NCBI GenBank assembly: GCA_037355855.1
Contig: CM074761.1
Span: 248,001-312,000 of the forward strand
From: Pseudo-nitzschia pungens
Taxonomy: Eukaryota; Bacillariophyta; Bacillariophyceae; Bacillariales; Bacillariaceae
Direction of reading: 5' to 3'
DNA length: 64,000 nt
Shown here: piece after piece, positions 57,857-64,000 of the stretch
How positions within the stretch are numbered: position 1 is the first letter of the stretch
How the letters are laid out: every line of letters begins with the position of its first letter
Notes under the pieces: generated by a model
What the model saw: the letters and a program-made list of their open reading frames with translations, nothing else
What the model was told of the DNA's origin: nothing
Databases searched by the model: none
Position numbers and translations under genes: made by a program

Positions 57857-59440
57857 TTAGCTTCCTCCAATCTGCATTCGTCCCTTGGCATCAAAGCCCG
57901 GTAGAAGCATGTCGTCGTCGGCATCCGGATTGGCCCACGGCGCGGTCTCGCCGTTGGCTTCGGCCTCGAGTTCCATTCGTTCCAGATCAAAAATAGACGT
58001 CGTCTGTTCCTCCCACGCTCGGTCCTGTTGTTCTCTCAGGCTCATTCCCTGTCCGTAAATTCTCGTGGCAACCACCTCCGCCTCGGAGGCAATCTGCTTG
58101 ATGCGCGATGCCAGATCACCGCGCTCGTCGTCGTATTGCAGGTTGCCAAAGTTCAGCATGACGGCCTTGCAGGCGTTGATGAAATCGGGCGGTGGAACGT
58201 CTGGCATGGGTTTTTCTTGGTCCGGGGTTTCTCCGTCCATGGCCTTGGCGGCATTTTCCGGTGTTCCGGCCACCAACAAATTTTCGCGGGGAGTAAAGGC
58301 ATCCTCCAGCATCTTCTCTCGCTCGGTGGCATTCTCCGCGCGAAGCAATTTGCGTATTAAGGCAATTTCTTTGGAGGAGGCCTGCTTGTCCTTTTCTTCC
58401 GCGGCTCGGAGTCGCAGGCGCTTCATCAATTCGGCGGGGCCCATGGCACCGGCCTCCCGAGCTTGGTTTTCGTTTGCCTCTAGCAACAACAAGAAGGACT
58501 CGTCGACCTTGTCTTCGCGGCACATTTTGATGATGGCTCCCTCCATTCTCATTGGATCCCCCATTGAGAGAACCATCTTGAGTTGCTCGGTCGCCTTTTC
58601 GATTCGCTTGGATTGTTCGACGGCCAGGGCCTCGAGAAGGGCCACGCAGCCCTCGTCGCCGTCGGAAGCCTTGGCATTCAAAACCTTGACGAATTGTGCG
58701 TCGAAACGATCGTAGTTCGTCATGACAACCGATGCGGGTGTCATTCCGGGTTTGTAGGGTGGGAGGAGATCTTTGAGGGTGTCCTCGTAACTCATGAGAA
58801 TTTCGGGCGTGATTTCTTGCTCGTAAAAGGTCTTCTTCTTGGTTTCGGCACGGTCCTCGGGCGAAGACTGCGAGGCGGCATCGATCTTCTGTGCCTTGCG
58901 CAGGAGATCGGCGTTGGACATTTGCCGACCCTCGTCCGCCACGAGCTCGGCATCGATGATGCGCTGTTCCTCGGCCTCGGCCGCTTCTCTGGCTTCCCGC
59001 TCTTCGCGGATTTTCGTCAGCTCCTGCTTTTTCTGAATGTCCTTGATCATGGTCAACAAATCCTTGAGCGCCAGGCGCTCGTCCGCCTCCTTGGAAGTTT
59101 CGGCCTTGTTCTCCATCCACGATAGGAATTCCGGATCGGTCGCTCGTTCGTAGTTTTCGATAATGTCGAGGCGGGGATCGTTTGTCGAAAATACGAGATC
59201 CCCGAGAAAGATTTCGAAGGCGGCGACCATCTCGTTGTTTTCTTCGCCGTTTCCGACAACCTCACTCCCCATGAGGTTGTAGTCATCACCCATCACTTCG
59301 TCCAAGATTCCGAACAGAGGTTGTTGGCGTTCATATTGTTGATGTTGTCGGACCGCAGAGAATCGGCTGGTCGGAGAAAATGCATTCGCGTAGTGGTTCG
59401 AGGCCAAAACGGTCGCTACGGCGAGGATTGCGAACTTCAT
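57857..59440 (-). CDS. Plastid-targeted protein of unknown function
   Basis: 527 residues, single exon. The N-terminus MKFAILAVATVLASNHYANA|FSP is a signal peptide with Phe at the predicted +1 site, followed by a Ser/Arg-containing transit-like stretch, so plastid import is predicted. The mature part is soluble and mostly helical. An acidic region (GILDEVMGDDYN; FEIFLGDLVFSTNDPRLDIIENY), a coiled-coil stretch (KKQELTKIREEREAREAAE), and a globular C-terminal half with FYEQEITPEILMSYEDTLKD, MCREDKVDESFLLLLEANEN and PDFINACKAVMLNFGNL follow in order. There are no transmembrane helices and no cofactor motif. I do not recognise the family with confidence. Confidence 0.8.
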   Translation of the reverse strand: MKFAILAVATVLASNHYANAFSPTSRFSAVRQHQQYERQQPLFGILDEVMGDDYNLMGSEVVGNGEENNEMVAAFEIFLGDLVFSTNDPRLDIIENYERATDPEFLSWMENKAETSKEADERLALKDLLTMIKDIQKKQELTKIREEREAREAAEAEEQRIIDAELVADEGRQMSNADLLRKAQKIDAASQSSPEDRAETKKKTFYEQEITPEILMSYEDTLKDLLPPYKPGMTPASVVMTNYDRFDAQFVKVLNAKASDGDEGCVALLEALAVEQSKRIEKATEQLKMVLSMGDPMRMEGAIIKMCREDKVDESFLLLLEANENQAREAGAMGPAELMKRLRLRAAEEKDKQASSKEIALIRKLLRAENATEREKMLEDAFTPRENLLVAGTPENAAKAMDGETPDQEKPMPDVPPPDFINACKAVMLNFGNLQYDDERGDLASRIKQIASEAEVVATRIYGQGMSLREQQDRAWEEQTTSIFDLERMELEAEANGETAPWANPDADDDMLLPGFDAKGRMQIGGS

Positions 59441-61202
<1,762 letters not shown>

Positions 61203-61452
61203 ACCGACGAAGAACTTATAGTTGTAATGTAACATAGACTTCAAACGCATATACTTTTTTCGAGGTCTTTGAGAACTCTCTTCATTTCGGTTCTTTTTCA
61301 GTAAGACAACCTGCGTGTACGTAGTCACAAAGTATGATTGTTAACATGCAAAAGTACTAATCTATACATAATAATGTTACAACCTATATCTTGCGGTGGC
61401 GTGCGCGATGGAGTATGTGTTGAGCTACGATCCTGAAATACACGAATGTATG

Positions 61453-61908
61453 TCATATGAAACAGCAATCGCAGTCGAACGGACAATCCTTTGTTGTTCC
61501 TGCTCCCGGTTTGTTCAGAATGTGACGTTTGAAGATTTTGACCCCGTCCTCCACCCTACCCGTGAAGCCTTCCTTGTTGTACTTTCCGCCCAATCCGTCG
61601 TCGACCCATTCCGTGCCGCTCATGTTGACGGTGACATTTGTGTTTCGGTTCGAGGAGGCAGCCTCGCTCTTGTACCTCGCCTTCTTGGCGGCTTTTCGGG
61701 CCGCCTCTTTCTTGGCCTCCTCCTTTTTGATCTCCCGATCCTGCTTTTTCTTATCGGAAAAGAGCTTGTCGAATTCATCGATGCCACCGCCACCCTTGCT
61801 CTTGTCTGCCTCGGCAGCGCTTTTGTCATCCGGATTTTTGCGTTTCTTTCCCCCGGCATTGTTGTTGACATTCTCTACAGCCGCCGTTTTTTTATCGCTT
61901 TTCGCCAT
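61453..61908 (-). CDS. DUF1764-family protein
   Basis: 151 residues from the ATG at 61908. An upstream in-frame start would add 19 residues; 61908 was preferred because its context (CACCATGG) is strong and the extension is not family-like. The body is Lys/Glu/Ala-rich and helical (IDEFDKLFSDKKKQDREIKK), followed by a short conserved region (GTEWVDDGLGGKYNKEGFTG) and the terminal Cys motif CPFDCDCCF, which is characteristic of DUF1764 proteins found across eukaryotes. The function of the family is not established; the Cys cluster suggests metal binding and the basic region nuclear or nucleolar location. It converges with Dim1 over a 250-bp spacer. Confidence 0.85.
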   Translation of the reverse strand: MAKSDKKTAAVENVNNNAGGKKRKNPDDKSAAEADKSKGGGGIDEFDKLFSDKKKQDREIKKEEAKKEAARKAAKKARYKSEAASSNRNTNVTVNMSGTEWVDDGLGGKYNKEGFTGRVEDGVKIFKRHILNKPGAGTTKDCPFDCDCCFI

Positions 61909-63213
61909 GGTGACAATGTCGTCCGGCCTCGTGGTGTTTCGAACAGAATTGTTGTTGCAACCCAAATGGATGACGCAAAAAGGTATGTAGCGACAATGGA
62001 GGCCCGGAAGGAGGAAGAAACCGTAACTATCGGCAAGTCAATCCCCGGTAATTACCCGTAATTGCACCACTTCGGAACAACCTAAAACAGAAACTTGGAA
62101 CTGGTGGTGTACAAGTTTGAAGTTTATGTTTGATTTGGCGTATCATGGTTGACTGGTCGGCGGGTCACAAATCGCAAGTCGTAAATTGACGTTCAAAAGT
62201 TTGGGGGCGATCGTTCATTTTCGGGTCCCTCTTGACTCTCCTCACTCTGTACTCTCACATACCGGTACCGGTACGGTATGTACGAAGTACAAAGAAAATT
62301 AGTCATAGTTTTTTTAATTTTACTGTGCTGCTACATGATAGCCACTTAGATCTATCTATCCCAAAAAAGAAGAAGACTTACCAAGTGTTGGATCTTCCAC
62401 TCCTACTAGGACCTGGTGCTAGTAGCACTGTGGTGTCCTCGTCGCTACTAGTAGTACTACTACTACTAGTACTAGTAGTAAGAGCAAACATCAATGGCAA
62501 GGAGTAGGAGGAGATAATACTAGTACTAGTGCTACTACTATTATTAATAGGAGGAGGAGCAAACATACTCCTAGTCGTCAGATCATATTGTTCTTTTCGT
62601 AACAAACAGCTGTCTCCTCTGATCTGCTCGTCTGGATTCTTGCGGAGATCAACAAATACTTTATTTGTACGACGTAAGGCATGATGGATCACCTCTCATC
62701 TTCTTGCATAGGATCTCTGCTGCTATAAAATTGCGTTTCTGAACACACATTCTACTAGCCTGCCGCAGACATATGCAACGCTGCTTTTTTGCGCTACACC
62801 ACCATCAGCATTATGGTGGTACTAGCATTAGTACAGCATTGCCTTTTCTCTGGCAACTTAGTGTTTTTTGGAAGTGTAGGCTTGCAGCTTCTTGCTTGTT
62901 GTCTTTTTTGAATACAAAACAATTCCATAATTTTAGCAGGGTGAGTTGGCAGCAAATGCAACCCAAGACCTATTCTCTGTTGGAACACGATGTGAATGTA
63001 AAACAATACTGCGTACCAAATTTCTCCTCACTGTTTTTTTCATTCTGATGATATTAATATCGTAATGATGATATAATTGCAACAGCTGTTCTAGTAGAAG
63101 TAGTACTATTAGTACTACTAGTACTAGTACTACTAGTAACGTTATTTGGCTTTTTCTTTTATATGATCACAGAAGGACTACTCCTATTTCATATTGCAAC
63201 AGGAGATTTCGTA
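61909..63213. other. Spacer with TAC/TAG trinucleotide palindromes
   Basis: No supported gene. Long runs built from ACTAGT/AGTACT palindromes occur at about 62402-62545 and 63085-63140 (TAGTACTACTAGTACTAGTA). Such sequence can fold into many hairpins. CCGGTACCGGTACGGTA lies near 62262-62278. Confidence 0.4.
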
Positions 63214-64000
63214 TCAGCTTCTTGGTGTTGCTAAGCCATCGAGTAAGCGAAATACGAAATCCGCGGTGTCCATGCTGGCTTGAGTTTGCACCCACTGCTT
63301 GACGAATTTCATCAGATTCGTCTTCCGCTGACAAGAAACAATAGTTTTGTTGTCATCATCAAAGTAGATCTTCTATCTTCTTCCGTTGTTTGTATGATGT
63401 TCGGTTGGCATCGCTTTCTCGATAGTAGTTTCCGGAACTGGTGACTCGTTAATCTTCATCATCGGTTTCGATTGCGCGTTCGAAAAGCCGCAAAGCCTCT
63501 GTGCTTATGGAAGCTTCTGTTTCCGATCGTCACGAAAAATGCGTTGTGTCTAACTACAGTGCAGGGGTACGTTTCTTGAAGTTGTGTGCGGATTTTGGCC
63601 ATTCTTCTGTACGCCACTCTTGAATCCAGGGTGTACGATCTAGAAAGCCTCTTCAAATGTTGCTATTCTTTTTGGAAACTCAGCGTTATTGAACTGTTGA
63701 GTAGCTTTAGCTCCTCAGCTCCAAATTTCTTTCCCACTTCTGCAAGAATCTTCTTGTCGCATGTAGTAGTTCTTCGTCCTTTATCGCATGCATCGATTCT
63801 TCGACATTCCTTAGGACTCCATAAATCATCGTCCGAGCCCACAATTGTGTACAGCCGCTGGTGTCTTTTTAACTTCATGTTTCAGGCTCGATATCTTCAC
63901 GACTGACCATGCCGTTGAATCAATCTTCTTGACATTCTTGATTTTCTTCGAGCACTTCTTGCCAATGCTATGCGTAACAAGACTAGCGTTCTTCGAAGAA
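63214..64000 (-). pseudogene. Degraded or intron-split gene fragment, open at the right edge
   Basis: Protein-like pieces succeed each other on the minus strand. From the edge the frame reads SLVTHSIGKKCSKKIKNVKK to about 63860. The +1 frame then gives IVGSDDDLWSPKECRRIDAC and KKFGAEELKLLNSS (to 63663). A further piece ends ALRLFERAIETDDED at about 63452. A last segment beginning at a plausible acceptor (63327) reads KTNLMKFVKQWVQTQ … FVFRLLDGLATPRS and stops at TGA 63214-63216. I do not recognise the family. Some gaps may be introns; removing one C from ACACCAG on the coding strand (63860-63861) joins the first two pieces. It could equally be a relic of a repeated element. Confidence 0.35.

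Overview
The window looks like nuclear DNA of a photosynthetic stramenopile, most likely a pennate diatom. Three predicted plastid proteins carry the signal-peptide/transit-peptide junction with Phe at +1 typical of red-lineage secondary plastids, and one of them is a fucoxanthin-chlorophyll protein. Genes are eukaryotic, with 0-2 short GT-AG introns (51-242 nt), no operons, GC-rich exons and AT-rich spacers full of microsatellites and short palindromes. I cannot name the species.

Layout. 0.9-8 kb: cytosolic-type GAPDH (-) and an FCP antenna gene (+) diverge, followed by a WW-domain protein (-) and a thylakoid-lumen TL29-like pseudo-peroxidase (+). 8-11.3 kb: a gene-free block of diverged direct repeats. 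11.3-15.9 kb: mitochondrial-type ribosomal protein uL13 (-) and mevalonate kinase (+). 15.9-20.6 kb: a 1523-residue protein with a very long Ala/Glu/Lys/Arg helix. 22-26.4 kb: a broken DUF4116 repeat gene and an ARM/HEAT-like protein. 26.6-33 kb: Hsp104/ClpB (-) and the NSUN2/Trm4 tRNA m5C methyltransferase (+), divergent. 34.5-43.3 kb: an acidic unknown protein, EF-hand FAD glycerol-3-phosphate dehydrogenase, and a secreted, probably GPI-anchored Cys-containing protein. 43.8-50 kb: a LYR + ApaG fusion (-), selenoprotein K (+, with in-frame TGA), and a RimO-type methylthiotransferase (-, several frame breaks). 51.5-61.9 kb: a large low-complexity Gln-rich protein (-), an EGF-like single-pass membrane protein (+), a plastid-targeted unknown (-), Dim1 rRNA dimethyltransferase (+) and a DUF1764 protein (-). 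The last kilobase holds a degraded or intron-split fragment (-) running off the right edge.

Genes are functionally unlinked. Several relate to translation (uL13m, NSUN2, RimO, Dim1) and several to plastid or central metabolism (FCP, TL29-like, GAPDH, GPD2, MVK).

The most notable points are: selenoprotein K read through TGA; the LYR-ApaG fusion; the catalytically dead TL29-like peroxidase; and a recurring +1 break in otherwise conserved genes that in each of nine cases can be resolved by removing one C from a C-run on the coding strand. That last pattern could be assembly error, and needs reads or RNA to decide.
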